Source of the DNA: Circinella umbellata
Taxonomy: Eukaryota > Mucoromycota > Mucoromycetes > Mucorales > Lichtheimiaceae
Assembly (NCBI GenBank): GCA_025093555.1
Contig: JAIWNF010000090.1
Span: forward strand, 53,989 to 117,988
Reading direction: 5' to 3'
Length of the DNA stretch: 64,000 nt
Shown here piece by piece: positions 36,801 through 52,909 of this stretch. Numbering within the stretch: the first letter of the stretch is position 1; the number at the start of each line of letters is the position of its first letter. The notes beneath the pieces are model-generated. The model was not told where the DNA came from. It worked only from the letters and a program-made list of their open reading frames with translations, and searched no databases. The position numbers and the translations under genes are program-made.

Positions 36801-38195
36801 AAAAAAATCATTTAGTAAAATGATTATTTTTATAAAGTACAATAATGAATTTAAACATCCATACGTATCATCATAACAACCCAAATTTATTAATTAGACT
36901 GATACGTAGTGATGGAGATTATATATATAAGAGTATAAATGTAACTTATTTCATGAGCTTATTTTTACATGTTACAGAAAACATAAAATATTGTTTGCAT
37001 TTCGTTGTCATTGTTTTTTTTTATTTATTTCTCATGTACTACCTATATAGTTAAGTTCATGAAAATATATTATAATTGTGTACATAGAACGCGTGGTAAT
37101 AAGCAAAAAAAAAACATATATTTTATGTATAAGTAGGTTGAATCAAGATATCTAAATCAGGTGACAAGGTTTTCGTGTGACAGATTTTTTTTTGTTGTTG
37201 CTAAGTTTTTTCACTATATAGGTACCATATTTTCTGCATTAAAAAATAGAGAGTGAATTTTTGGTTGGTTACTAATTTATTGAAAGAAAAAAAAAATATA
37301 AAAAGACTTTTCTGTTCATAGGGAATGAATGGACTTGTCTGTGTACATATGCGTGAAATAATGATAAAAAAAGAATCCAAGGGGGGGAGGGAGGGGAGAG
37401 GGATGGTTACTTGTACATAATATTCCTTTTTCTTCGCCTTATGTAAGGAGTGTATAGCTGAACGTACCTAGTAGTTTTTTTATAATACATTGTAGATGTC
37501 CTTAAGAATGTAAAACATTCAATACGTTGTAATGGTATGTAACGATGTATAAAGATTATTTGATAAATGGATTTTATGATATTACGAAGCTAAGTAAAAA
37601 TTACACATGTAAAAAATAAACTACAAATGGTTATACGTACATAGACTAAATGCTCAACCACCCCAGGGAACAGGCATAAACAATCATGCGCATCTACGTA
37701 ACTGCAAGTGTGTCTGAGTTCCGTTTTTTTTTAATGCAAAGTGGCTCACATTTATATATTTTTCTTTTAAACGTAAAATTAATAATAGATATAAATTTAA
37801 TTTTTTATTATGTAAAATTATCTATTTTCCATAGTCCTCAATAATGAAAAGAAAAAAAAAAGACTTTTTTCTTTTGTAATAATCTATTATTTATTAAGTA
37901 TACGTAGAATAGTTATTTAATATATCCTTGCTAAAGAATTTTTCTTGGGGGGGGATTTCTGTACACTTAAGAAAGGTGAGTAGTGAGAGAACAAGAACAG
38001 ATAATGTTTCGAAAAACAAAAATATTATGCTGCACGAAGGTGCTTTTATTAAACTGCCCTAAAAATTATAATAAAGGGACTCTTCTCCTCCTCTCCCCCC
38101 GAAAATAGTGTTGTTGGTACATATCTAACAACAAGAAACCTTTTGTTTCAAACGGTTTCCAAGATTTTATACATAAATTTTATTTTATTTTCATA
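33847..38195. other. Large intergenic region (4.3 kb), no gene recognised
   Basis: The first kilobase has RAB11 3' flank with poly-A/T, ATT and C runs. About 34780-35090 is less AT-biased and looks coding-like without matching anything I know. 35.2-37.3 kb is AT-rich with ATT and TACTA runs. A G-rich tract lies at 37381-37405. The last ~200 bp should contain the promoter of the PH-domain gene. No RNA gene or transposon core found. Confidence 0.45.
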
Positions 38196-40614
38196 ATGAA
38201 AAACTTGAGAAAGACTTTTTTTATTCTTTTTTTTTTCGTGTTTACTTATTTTTCTCTAAAAAAAAGTATGACTTTATTACATCAACAAAAAAGTCATAAA
38301 CATTTATCTTCAGCACTAAAACAGACTGTAACTGAGAATAATACTAAAGAAGATAGTAATCATTTGAATTCTTCTCTTATGGGGACGACACTTGTATCAT
38401 CTGATCCAATTATAACAAATAGTTCACCATCACTTCCAATAACATCAACATCACCAAACAAAGAACATCCTCCCACAACACTTTTATCCGATACAGCATC
38501 AACAAAGCATGAGATCAATAATAAAAGTAATACTAGTAGTAATGAAAAATATCAGATAGATGTTAATCTTGCTAGTGAAATTGGTCGAAATCTTTTATCA
38601 AAAATTCGTTCTCTTCAACACACAGTCCAACAACAAGAACAGAATATTATAACTTTACAATCAGAAAAATTAGATTTACGACAAAATTTTAAAGTATTAT
38701 CAGATCGTTTACAATCACAATGTGAAATTGAAGGTAAAAATATATACTATTATGTCATGAATAGGAGGAAATTAGGATACTAATAAAAAATATATAATAA
38801 CGTCTTTTCTTTTCTGGGTCTGGATAATAAATCATTATTCAATGAATAGAACAATTAAATATTGAAATACTAAAATTGGAATCCAGTAGACAAGAGCATA
38901 TGACACAAATCCAAGCATTAAATCAAGCATTGGCACGTTCACATATGGAACAAGCACGTATGATTCGTCAACAAACATTAATGAATCAAGAATTAGAACT
39001 TTTAAAAGCTGTTCATGAATCTTGGGCAGAGAATAATAAGAAAAAAAATGTAGTTGATACTAGGGATGAAAAAAGTGAAGTTGCAGTAACTTCTACTACT
39101 ACATCAGAACAATACAGTCCGGACAATAAGACAGAAAATAGTTTAAGGTTATATAATGATAAAGAAATTGAACAGCAACAAAAAAATCATTTAACTGTTC
39201 AAGGACTTGACAAAAAAAATGGGAATTATAATGATGATACAGCAAGTAGTAGTTTTAAATCGAATGTATCCAGAAAAATTAGTCACGATCTTCAACGAAA
39301 ACATCAATCAGCTGCACCCAATATCAGTATGAATTTTAATTCTTTAAAAAAAGAAGAACGTGTTAAACGACAACGATCAAAAACTTGGACATATAAAGAT
39401 CTTCCATCCATATCAAATTTGGAAAAAATTGCTAATCAACAACAACAGCAAGATATCAATGAATTCAAAAACAACAACAACAACAATAGTAGTAGTAGTA
39501 GTAGCAGCAGTAAAAATAAAGACACCATGGGTAGCAATAAATTGACTCATCATGATTTTCCATTGCCGCCAACAAGTTATAGTGCTACATTAAATCGTAG
39601 TGTATCAGTAGGATCCATAACTTCTTCATCACGTTATAAACAAAACGATATTCTTATAACGGGTAGTTGGATGTGGAAATTCACTAGAAACAAGACCACA
39701 GTAGGAATATCAACAGAAAGACGTCATCCTCGTTTTGTTTGGTTAGAGCCAACAATTAAAACATTGTTCTGGAAAGAACGAGATAAAATGGAATGTCCAA
39801 AAAGTGGTATATATATTTTTTTTTCTTTATCTCTCTGATTTTTAAATATTAAATATATACGCTCATGTGGTACTATACTAATATTCAAATAACATTATTT
39901 ATTATTATATGTAGCCCATGTCAAATCTTTTATTGTTGAACTATCAAAAGACCCAAAACGAGTTCCTAATTTGATTTTTCAAGGTGAACATCGAGAAATT
40001 AAAGTACAATGTATGGATATGGATACACATTCTATTTGGGTTCAGGTAAAAACATCTATTATCAAACAAAAAAAAAGATTATAAAAACTAAATAATCATA
40101 CTTATTATAATTCTATAATTAGGCACTTGAAAGTGTTTTTAGATTACATTCATTACAACGTCACAAAAGACGTAGTATGTTATTTTTTGGTGAATCCATA
40201 ACGACAACGGATAAACCATTACGACGACCTTCTCGTATTTTTCGTCATACTTCAACAATACCATTATTAAGAAATATTTCATCATTAAGTCGGAAAGGAA
40301 ATCAATGTCATCGTGATAGTGGTGTTGGTTCTTCACCCACCACTTACTGTACTGATCATTCATTCTATAATGATTCACATTGTAATAATATTCATAATAA
40401 CTCTGACGAATTGGATCTCATAAGCGGAAAAAGTATACTCAATAATAACAGTAGTAACTTTTTTAATTCTCATCGTCAAGAGCAACAAGAACAACAAGAA
40501 CAAGAACAACATTCATCCTTCAATATAAATAGTACTATTTCATCAAGAAAACGATTTTTTTTAAACACAAATAAGAAAAGTCAATATTTTTATGATTCTA
40601 AAACAGAATGTTAA
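38196..40614 (+). CDS. Num1/Mcp5-like cortical PH-domain protein
   Basis: Four exons: 38196-38733, 38850-39806, 39915-40045, 40123-40614; 705 aa. Num1/Mcp5/ApsA proteins bind plasma-membrane phosphoinositides and anchor dynein and mitochondria at the cortex. The family-specific PH domain spans about residues 446-553: ITGSWMWKFTR, ERRHPRFVWLEP, TLFWKERD, VKSFIVELSKD, IWVQALESVFRLH. Ahead of it is a coiled coil (about residues 125-245; DVNLASEIGRNLLSKIRSL, then QQEQNIITLQSEKLDLRQ-type heptads) interrupted by intron 1. The remainder is Ser/Asn/Gln-rich and disordered. The predicted first 24 residues (KTFFILFFFVFTYFSL) form a hydrophobic segment unusual for this family. A second ATG at 38268 (MTLLHQQ) would avoid it. 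The PH assignment is firm; the exact cell role is inferred. Confidence 0.87.
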
Positions 40615-42780
40615 CTTCTTATCTTTTTACTATTGATTCCCGTTATCGTATATAAATATATATTTCTTAATTCTACTTTATGTACTTGTTCTACTATATT
40701 ATCATCTATATAATAAGCAAAAATAAGCTTTCTTTACATATGTATATATATCTTTATCATTTAGTACATACAATAATAATATTATTACATTTACTATTAC
40801 AACGTACCTCAATTTATTAATTAAAAGTGTTGTCTATATATGAAATGTCATTCTTTTTTTCAACTCAATACGTACGTATCAATATATAGTTAAATTATTG
40901 TTACTGGTAATAATTTAATAATACATATTGAAATAATATTCAATGAGATAAAAACTTGTTGTTTGTTATCATTATTATTTACATTATTCATATTAGTAAA
41001 TTTGTGTTAAACGCTCACTTTCTATTAAATAAATAGTCGTAACAGTAAAAAGTCTACGTGATCTTGATACTACTTTGATATAGATAATGGGTCCCAGTTT
41101 TTACAGGGAAAGAAAAAACCTTGTCCTTTGTTTTCCCAGTTACGTATTAAAAAAAATTGCCAAACCAACTAATATTTTTATTTTATTTTTCCCAGTTATT
41201 AAGAACTCTTTTTTTTATGTACTGCGAACTTTAGTTTCCGGAAATAGAAAAATTATGAAGATGAACATTTTTTTTACCTTGTAGGTAGTACTAACTATTT
41301 GGTAACAATCTCATCTGAATCAAGGCATTAATCTATATTTTTATATTGAAATCACATACAAAAAAAATGTTACAAAATAATAATATCAACAAGGTTTACC
41401 CAGTTGTTTTTTTTTGTGCTTCAATACAAAAAGAACTTTGTTACTGCGCACGGTTCTGCTTTCAATTTACCATTTGTCATACCATTCTATCTTGAAGGGG
41501 ACTTTACCTAACGTATTTATATATGTTTTTCTTCTTTGAATACGTATATACCTTTAGACTTTATTTTGTATCTATGAATTTAAATTTATTTTCATCAATG
41601 TATGTATATAATTTCTTTTAATAATTGTTATAAGAAGTGGTCTGTATATTTTGCTCATATATATACGGTTGAGAAAAAAGTAAAATAAAATGGGAAAAAG
41701 CAGTTTACTTACATCATTTTAGAAAAGTCTAGACACTCTAGAATAAAAAAAAGTTTATAATCTCACGAGCTATTTATTTTTTAGTTTATATACATGATCT
41801 TTCTTTTATGTATAGAGATTGATTAATACAATCTTCATATACATTATTGAAGAAATGGATTGGAAAGGGGAAGATAATTGGGTTATGAATAGGTATAAGT
41901 ATTATGATAAATGATTTTACTTTTACTACGTATCGTAATAACAAATATTTGTATTTGTTATCTTGATTATGAAGCTTTTGCGAGAACAACGAAGCTGGGA
42001 ACGTCATATTTAATATGGGGGGAGGGGGGGAGGGGGGAAGGATCGTTTGATGTTGTTGGTGTCGAGCCAAGTTACACATTACATGGCGTTGTGTGTTCTT
42101 CTGAGTTACAAGAAAAAAAAATCTTGATTAATAAAAAAAAGTTCTCATCATTTCAATTCTTTTTTTTTAAAAAAAAAATAGAGCTACAAAGATATTTTAA
42201 AAAGAAGAGAGAGGGGATTCATTTTAAAGAAGAATAAATATAGGCTATATATTATTATTAATATTAAGTAAATAGAAGACTATGAACAGCAATAGATTGA
42301 CAACAACATATAACGTATGATAAGTTATATAAACAGTTTTCAACATGATCTTGTGACAACTCTAAATTTTTTATGCAAAATAAAATAAAAAAAAACTGCG
42401 CCTCTCCTTTTCTCATTTCATTTTGTTACTGTGACATTCACAATAATCATTCATTGTCCTTATAAAACAAATCAGTCCTAATAAATCCATTATGTACTAT
42501 TTATAAATTTGTTAAAATGGGTGCATCGATAAAGTCTGTTCCACTTATCGTCTTTTGATTTTTGTACGTAATATCACAGGGAAAAAAAAAGTGCTACGTA
42601 CGCTAAATCTTTCTCTTAACATCCCTTCTCCCCTCATCCTTTCTCTTCACATTTGATCCTTAGAAATAAATTTAAGAATAGAGTTGTCATGAGTAACATA
42701 TATATTTATATAAAAAAGAGTACATGGGTATCGATAAATTTGATTTGATTTGATTTGATTTTTTTCGGTTTTGTCAATTG
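40615..42780. other. Intergenic between convergent PH-protein and RAS genes
   Basis: 2.2 kb of AT-rich DNA containing both 3' ends. A G-run cluster lies at 42017-42040 and TTTGATTTGATTTGATT direct repeats at about 42740-42760. Open frames such as 41911-42237 (plus) are unsupported. No gene seen. Confidence 0.5.
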
Positions 42781-43882
42781 TTATAGAATAGGACATTTAT
42801 TTCGACGATCCAATTTTTTTTTATTTCGTTGTTTCAATAAAGGTCCACGACTATCACGAATTTTTCGAACCACTGCATAAAATGATCTTTCCACATTAAC
42901 ACATGTTTTAGCTGATGTTTCTGTAAATTCACAACGTAATCGTTTTGCCATTTGTAACCCTTCTTCTCTTGATACTTCACGTTCAGTTACTTTGTCACAT
43001 TTATTGCCGACAAGTATTAAAGGAACTTCATTAATATCCTTGACACGAAATATCTGATCTCGAAATCTTTCAACACGTTCAAATGTTGATCTTGATGAAA
43101 TTGAATAAACAAGTAAAAATCCTTCTCCGTCACGTATCCATTGATCTCTTAAAGCTGTATATTCCTCTTTTTTTTTTTTAAAGTATATATATATATATAT
43201 AGCTTGTTTTAGTTTTGTTTTTACTTGTTATTAAAGATATTTTCTTAATTTAATATCATATATTTATTACCTTGACCAGCGGTATCAAGAACTTCTAATA
43301 CACAAGCTTGTTCATCAATAACAACTTGTTTACGATAAGAATCTTCAATCGTTGGATCATATGTCTATTCATCACATATAAGGACGTTAGTATATCACAT
43401 GGAAACTTCTCTTTATACCACCTCCGATAACCGAGTTTATTTTTTATACCTCTAAATAATAATAATAATAATAATGAATCAAACAATTAGCATATGAAAA
43501 AAAAAATACTTTTTTATACTTATTATTAATGATAATAATAATAAACTTACCAACAAAATGATTCAAGCATAACTTATTTTATATGATTAAATTTATAGTA
43601 AGTATTTTTTTTATTAAGCGATAAGTGAGTAACTGGTTTTTTTTTCATATCGCCACTTCTCTCTCTCTTTTTCTCTCTCCCAAAAAAGAATCACAATGGT
43701 TTCATACTTGTATTGTTAATGCTGTCTATTAATATATATATAAAAAAAGTGGTTTCTTTTTTTGTTAGTCTTTTATATATATAAACGATACATATTGAAT
43801 AATAATAATGATAAGAGAGAGGGGGGGTAATAACCTTTCCTACACCTCCATCTCCTAATACAACAATCTTATAAAGCATCAT
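42781..43882 (-). CDS. Ras-family small GTPase with micro-exons
   Basis: Six exons: 43882-43835, 43725-43708, 43572-43551, 43451-43450, 43364-43271, 43166-42781; 570 nt, 189 aa. A membrane-anchored signalling switch, close in sequence style to the Mucor Ras3 / fungal Ras group. It reads [13 protein letters not shown] (G1), then TALTIQ from an 18-nt exon, LCLNHFV from a 22-nt exon, the Glu codon finished by a 2-nt exon (AG), then [13 protein letters not shown] (switch I), [16 protein letters not shown] (switch II), LVGNKCD (G4), ETSAKTC (G5), a polybasic tail and CPIL, a CaaX box whose final Leu favours geranylgeranylation. The 2-nt exon is needed to keep frame; each flanking intron has its own branch-point-like motif. 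Either of two adjacent ATGs (43882 or 43879) may start translation. Confidence 0.88.
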
Positions 43883-44353
43883 ATTGTAAGATAGTTATTA
43901 TATAATAATAAAAATAAAAGAAAAAGAATAAAAAGAAGGGAAAGAAAAGAAAAGAGAAACAAAAAAAAAAAGAGGTGAGAAATAATTCTATATTAACGAC
44001 TTAAAATATATAAGGTTTTAATAAAGTAACATACACACTACAAAAAAGTAACTTTGACTTTTTTGGGGTCTCACGGTGAAATTGAGGCCTTTGGTTTCTT
44101 TTTAAAAGAAAACACACACACACACACTTTATATATCAACTTCTTTTTGACTGAAGATAAGCGGAGCTACTATGAATTCCTGAGATTTTTATTTTTTTTC
44201 ACTACCCTCCCCCTCCCCCCAAAACTCTTTTTTACAAAGTAGTTTTCTTTCTTTGGTAAAACCATGGTTATTAATAATAATAAAAAAAATAGATGCTTTT
44301 TTCTTTAAGCTTTTTTGTCAAGTTTTATATATAAATATATTCTTCTTTTTTCT

Positions 44354-44385
44354 GGGGGGTGTGGGTGTGGGTGTGGGGATGGGGG
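44354..44385 (+). promoter_or_regulatory. G-quadruplex-prone tract upstream of the RAS gene
   Basis: Five G-runs of 6, 3, 3, 3 and 5-plus bases (with a G4 run) separated by 2-3 nt lie on the plus strand about 470 bp upstream of the RAS start and 42 bp beyond the USP7 stop. This fits the G3+N1-7 pattern for quadruplex formation. Function is inference. Confidence 0.5.
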
Positions 44386-44426
44386 TTTTTTAATAATAGG
44401 TTTAAATCTGTTCAGTCTTTTTTTTT

Positions 44427-49334
<4,908 letters not shown>

Positions 49335-50355
49335 GTTTATTTAGTTATAATTCGATTAAGGAACGAAAAAAAGAAACTCCAAGAAGACCACACAAAAGAG
49401 CAGGACGAAAAAAAAAAGGTTGTTATGTAGTACGTGTTTTTGTGTACCCGAAGCTTTTTTTTTGCCTGTAGGTTTTTTGGCTCCCCAAATTTAAAAAACT
49501 CAGTCAAGTATATTTGTCATTGGTAAAAAAAAAACACCAGCTTTTTTTCTGATGAAACCGGTGTATCGTTTGATATTCCTATATAAAAGTATAAATAGGT
49601 TGGATTATTCTTATTTCACCTTGTTTTAAAATATATAGACATTGATTCAGCTATATAAGTTCTTACTAAATACAAATGTATGTATTATATACACTGATAT
49701 TGTACTATCGTTCGTAAGAAGCAGATATATTTCCTTTTTATCTTTCAAAAAATAAAAATTTGTCAAAAATTCGTTCATGCGAGAAAAAAAAGATATATTT
49801 ATACGTATCACTCATTATTTATCATAAAATAAATTGAATACGTATCTTGTCGAGTGTCTATTGTACTTGCATAATATCCAATGTTTTACATTGATATTAC
49901 TTAATAATATCCCCCAACTCAACCCTTTCCAATGAATTATATAATCTTCCTTTTATGAATAATGAAGAAAAAAAATGTGCCATGGTAACAATAAATATTC
50001 AAACTAAAAACCAATGAATATGTGTGCTATAGCAACAATATTAAAAACTCAAAAGTAGCGTGTGGGCAAATATTTTGTTGAAAACCCCCCCCACCCCGCA
50101 TTTGAAAGGTTAGATCGTTATCATTGTTTAATGTTTTATTAAACATATCTTTAAAGCTTTAAGATATTTTTACGTATTACATATATAAACTATATTTTTC
50201 TTCAAATGATTGAAAAGGTTCAACACCTTCCCCCCCTCACAAGGAATGTTTGCAAATTAGGTAATTCAAATGGTTTATTTCAATTTTTTTAATTTTAAAA
50301 TCCGCCTCTTTAATTGGTAATTCGTGTTACCATTATTATTTTTTATATTTAATAA
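49335..50355. other. Intergenic, USP7 upstream region
   Basis: Contains the USP7 5' leader and promoter, then AT-rich DNA with C-runs near 50085 and 50230. No gene seen. Confidence 0.5.
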
Positions 50356-51257
50356 TCACCAAGAAATAATGGTTGAGCCTTTGAATGTATAATCGCACCT
50401 TACTCTTGCCTCTCTTTTGGCAGCACCCCAGTAGCGTTCAATCCAATTACATTCGCAGTGAAATTTGGGGTATAGTTCAAATATATGACCCGAATTCTCA
50501 GCTGCCTCATAAAGTGCAGACTTCTGTCCCTGAAAATCAGCTTGCATTGCAAGTAAATGCTTAGCACAGCATTTACCATCTACTTCTGGCTCTTTCTTAC
50601 ACTCCATACGCCACGCCTTATCAAATCGATAGGGATCCTTGTCATTCCATAAACCACATACTTTTAATATTTTTTCTACGCCGTTAAACTGACAGACCCA
50701 TTGTTTAGTAGCAGTCTTAATCTCCACATCTCGCTTTCTCTTTATGACATTTTCTTGGACTTGTTCGTATAAATCTTGTTCAATTTCTTTGCCTTGTTTA
50801 TCACAAAACTATTTTCCAGAACGAAATTTATGATTACTACTGTTATGAATGTCATCAATAACTCCACATCATCTAAGAGCTTTAGACATACTATGGGCGA
50901 GCAAAGCGTCACGTGGATATGCATTGTGATTACTACTTTAATTGAAAATAAACACTGCCTGGGCATTTGGATGAAGTATTTCAAAAAGAGGAATAGCATC
51001 TTCGATCAATTGCTTTATAAGGTCTTTGCTTGTCCAGTAGCATTCTCTGTTAGTTCCAGCATGAAAATAAGTCTGTGATGTCCAAGCTGCAGATCTTATT
51101 GTTCCATGACATGGACATTGAAACTCTGATATCATGATTGATTGTCCAGGTGATTTATTGCGTAAAACTGTTTCCCCTTCTTGAAGCCACAGTGTTTGTT
51201 TCCCATCATTAGCATAAAATGTTGACTCATCGTGAGTAACTAGTACAAATTTTTTTA
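50356..51257 (-). pseudogene. DDE-superfamily (IS630/Tc1-like) transposase with three in-frame stops
   Basis: One continuous minus-strand frame from about 51250 to a TGA at 50356 carries the family blocks LVTHDESTFYAND (first Asp), a SSNHNAYPRDALLA block after FIFN (family position of the second Asp), and the C-terminal KFHCECNWIERYWGAAKREARVRCDYTF-type block, cited here by its core NWIERYWGAAKRE with the Glu. Stops interrupt it at 50940-50938 (TAA), 50871-50869 (TGA) and 50811-50809 (TAG). The second Asp appears as Asn. The N-terminus is cut off where the GGCGCGCC element begins at 51258. Clearly inactive. Confidence 0.8.
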
Positions 51258-52627
51258 GGGAATGACTACGGGCGCGCCAAAATTTTACAGTTAGACTAGG
51301 GGCGCGCCAATTTTGAACAGGCATCTTAGTAACATGGCGCGCCCTTCGTCTACCCTTCATCTACCCTTTTTCTTCACTTATTCAAAATATTCACAATCTC
51401 AACAATACTTATTAACAATATACTTAACGTATTGTGCCAATTGAACATAGAGTTTCTTTCTATTTCTACGCCATAAAATATACTCAAAAATCACTGAAGC
51501 AAAAAGTTATAAAAGAATGTAATACGTATACTTCTGTGACTATACAAAAAAGCCAATAGCAAAGGAGCGAAGCAGTATGACATAGATCAAAAATGGCACT
51601 AATTGTAGGCATATAACTATAATACGTACTATATAATGCTTGTGCTATAAATAAACGAAATTATAAGAAAAGGACATATGAATTATAATATAGAAGAATG
51701 CGTGGGCTATAGGAGCAGCTCAAAAAAAGATCACGTATCAACATTTATTACGTAGGATAAAGGAATAATCTGTATAATATAAATTACCAAGTAAGAGAGT
51801 ACCATATAAATAGGGAAGAAGAAAGAAATTGGGTCATACGTAGTATAACGAAAAAAAAAAGATGACATAAATATACATAATAATACAAAACGATAAAAAA
51901 TAATCAAATCAATCATATTAAATATGAATAACAATAGCTTCTAGAAATCTCTCTTAAAGGTATAATTTTCGTCTTGTGGCTGATCGTAAACTCTTGAGTC
52001 AAGATTTTGATTCTTAAACAAGAATTCTATTGCATCCTCGTATGAAATATTGGTGTAGTCTTGTTGAATGAGTCAAGAACAAGAACACTTTGTATGAAAG
52101 ATAGCGGCATAGTCTTCAAATGTTATTGCTTTTTGTAATGAACCTATATTAAAGAATCCTGCTGGTCCATGGATCCCATAATAGCAAGCTTATATTAATA
52201 TTTACAACACCTATTATTAATATTTCCATTGCATAATTATTTCAATATGCTATTACTAAAACCTTTGAAAGTAAAAATAAAAATTGAATATGATTTTTTA
52301 CTTTATACGTATGAATTAATTCTTAATTTGATTTGACCTATTGGATATAATAGATTAAAAAGAAATTAATATGTATATCTTTAATAGTTTTTCAAATGGC
52401 TTGATATTTTTATTATCAAAAAGTATTCAACTGAAGAATGATGATGATTCAACCGGACTGTCATATTTTTATTCATAATTCTTTTATTTAAAGTAGAGAA
52501 AATTCAGTTTAAATAAGATATGTTTCATATAGCAAACTTGAACAAGAGTAAGCAAAGTAAAACAGACGAAGGGCGCGCCATGTTACTAAAGTGCCGGCTC
52601 AGAATTGGCGCGCCCGTAGTCATTCCC
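51258..52627 (+). mobile_element. GGCGCGCC terminal-palindrome element (family A), full copy
   Basis: 1370 bp bounded by inverted ends GGGAATGACTACGGGCGCGCC (left, 51258) and its complement ending at 52627. Each end carries a compound inverted module with two GGCGCGCC sites (left also has a duplicated extra one): 51271, 51301, 51336, 52572 and 52607. The body matches the copy at 24920-25790. It has no intact gene. On the minus strand at about 52180-51955 a relic reads YGIHGPAGFFNIGSLQKAITFEDYAAIF and continues, cited here in parts: GPAGFFNIGSL, ITFEDYAAIFHT, NISYEDAIEFLF. It looks like a non-autonomous DNA transposon. Target duplication is unclear because both flanks are T-rich. Confidence 0.75.
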
Positions 52628-52909
52628 TTTTTTAAGCATGGGTTTGTCGTGGATGAAGATGAAGGGAAATGTGAAAAACTTCTTGCGTTTGTTGAGTTAT
52701 GTAGATTAGTTAAAGGCCATGGGCCACGGCCGTATAAAACAGATGCTAGTAGTAAAATTTATGTAGTAATCGAAGAAGATAACGTAATTGGTTTTGCAGG
52801 TCGAACAAAAGGCAAAAATACTCGTGAACACATTTACTGGTCCCAAAAAACTCCACATTCGCTAAAAGATATTACCATTGACTATAACTTAGAGTATGTA
52901 CCTCGTTGA
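52628..52909 (+). CDS. Unrecognised ORF fragment beside the element
   Basis: An open frame continues from inside the right end of the element to a TGA at 52909 and reads FKHGFVVDEDEGKCEKLL, LVKGHGPRPYKTDASSK, REHIYWSQKTPHSL. Codon-like composition suggests former coding DNA, but the upstream part belongs to the repeat, so the true start is missing. Could be a host-gene or transposon fragment. No domain recognised. Confidence 0.3.
   Translation, partial: FFKHGFVVDEDEGKCEKLLAFVELCRLVKGHGPRPYKTDASSKIYVVIEEDNVIGFAGRTKGKNTREHIYWSQKTPHSLKDITIDYNLEYVPR

Noticed and set aside
41911..42237. Plus-strand ORF of 108 aa near the G-run
   Set aside because: Passes through G- and A-homopolymers and matches nothing; likely chance.
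50742..51078. Separate small genes within the DDE transposase
   Set aside because: They are other-frame or antisense readings of the region around the three stops.
51258..52627. The GGCGCGCC element as a cloning or vector (AscI) artefact
   Set aside because: The sites lie in diverged, repeated modules shared by two loci with decayed bodies, unlike synthetic linkers.
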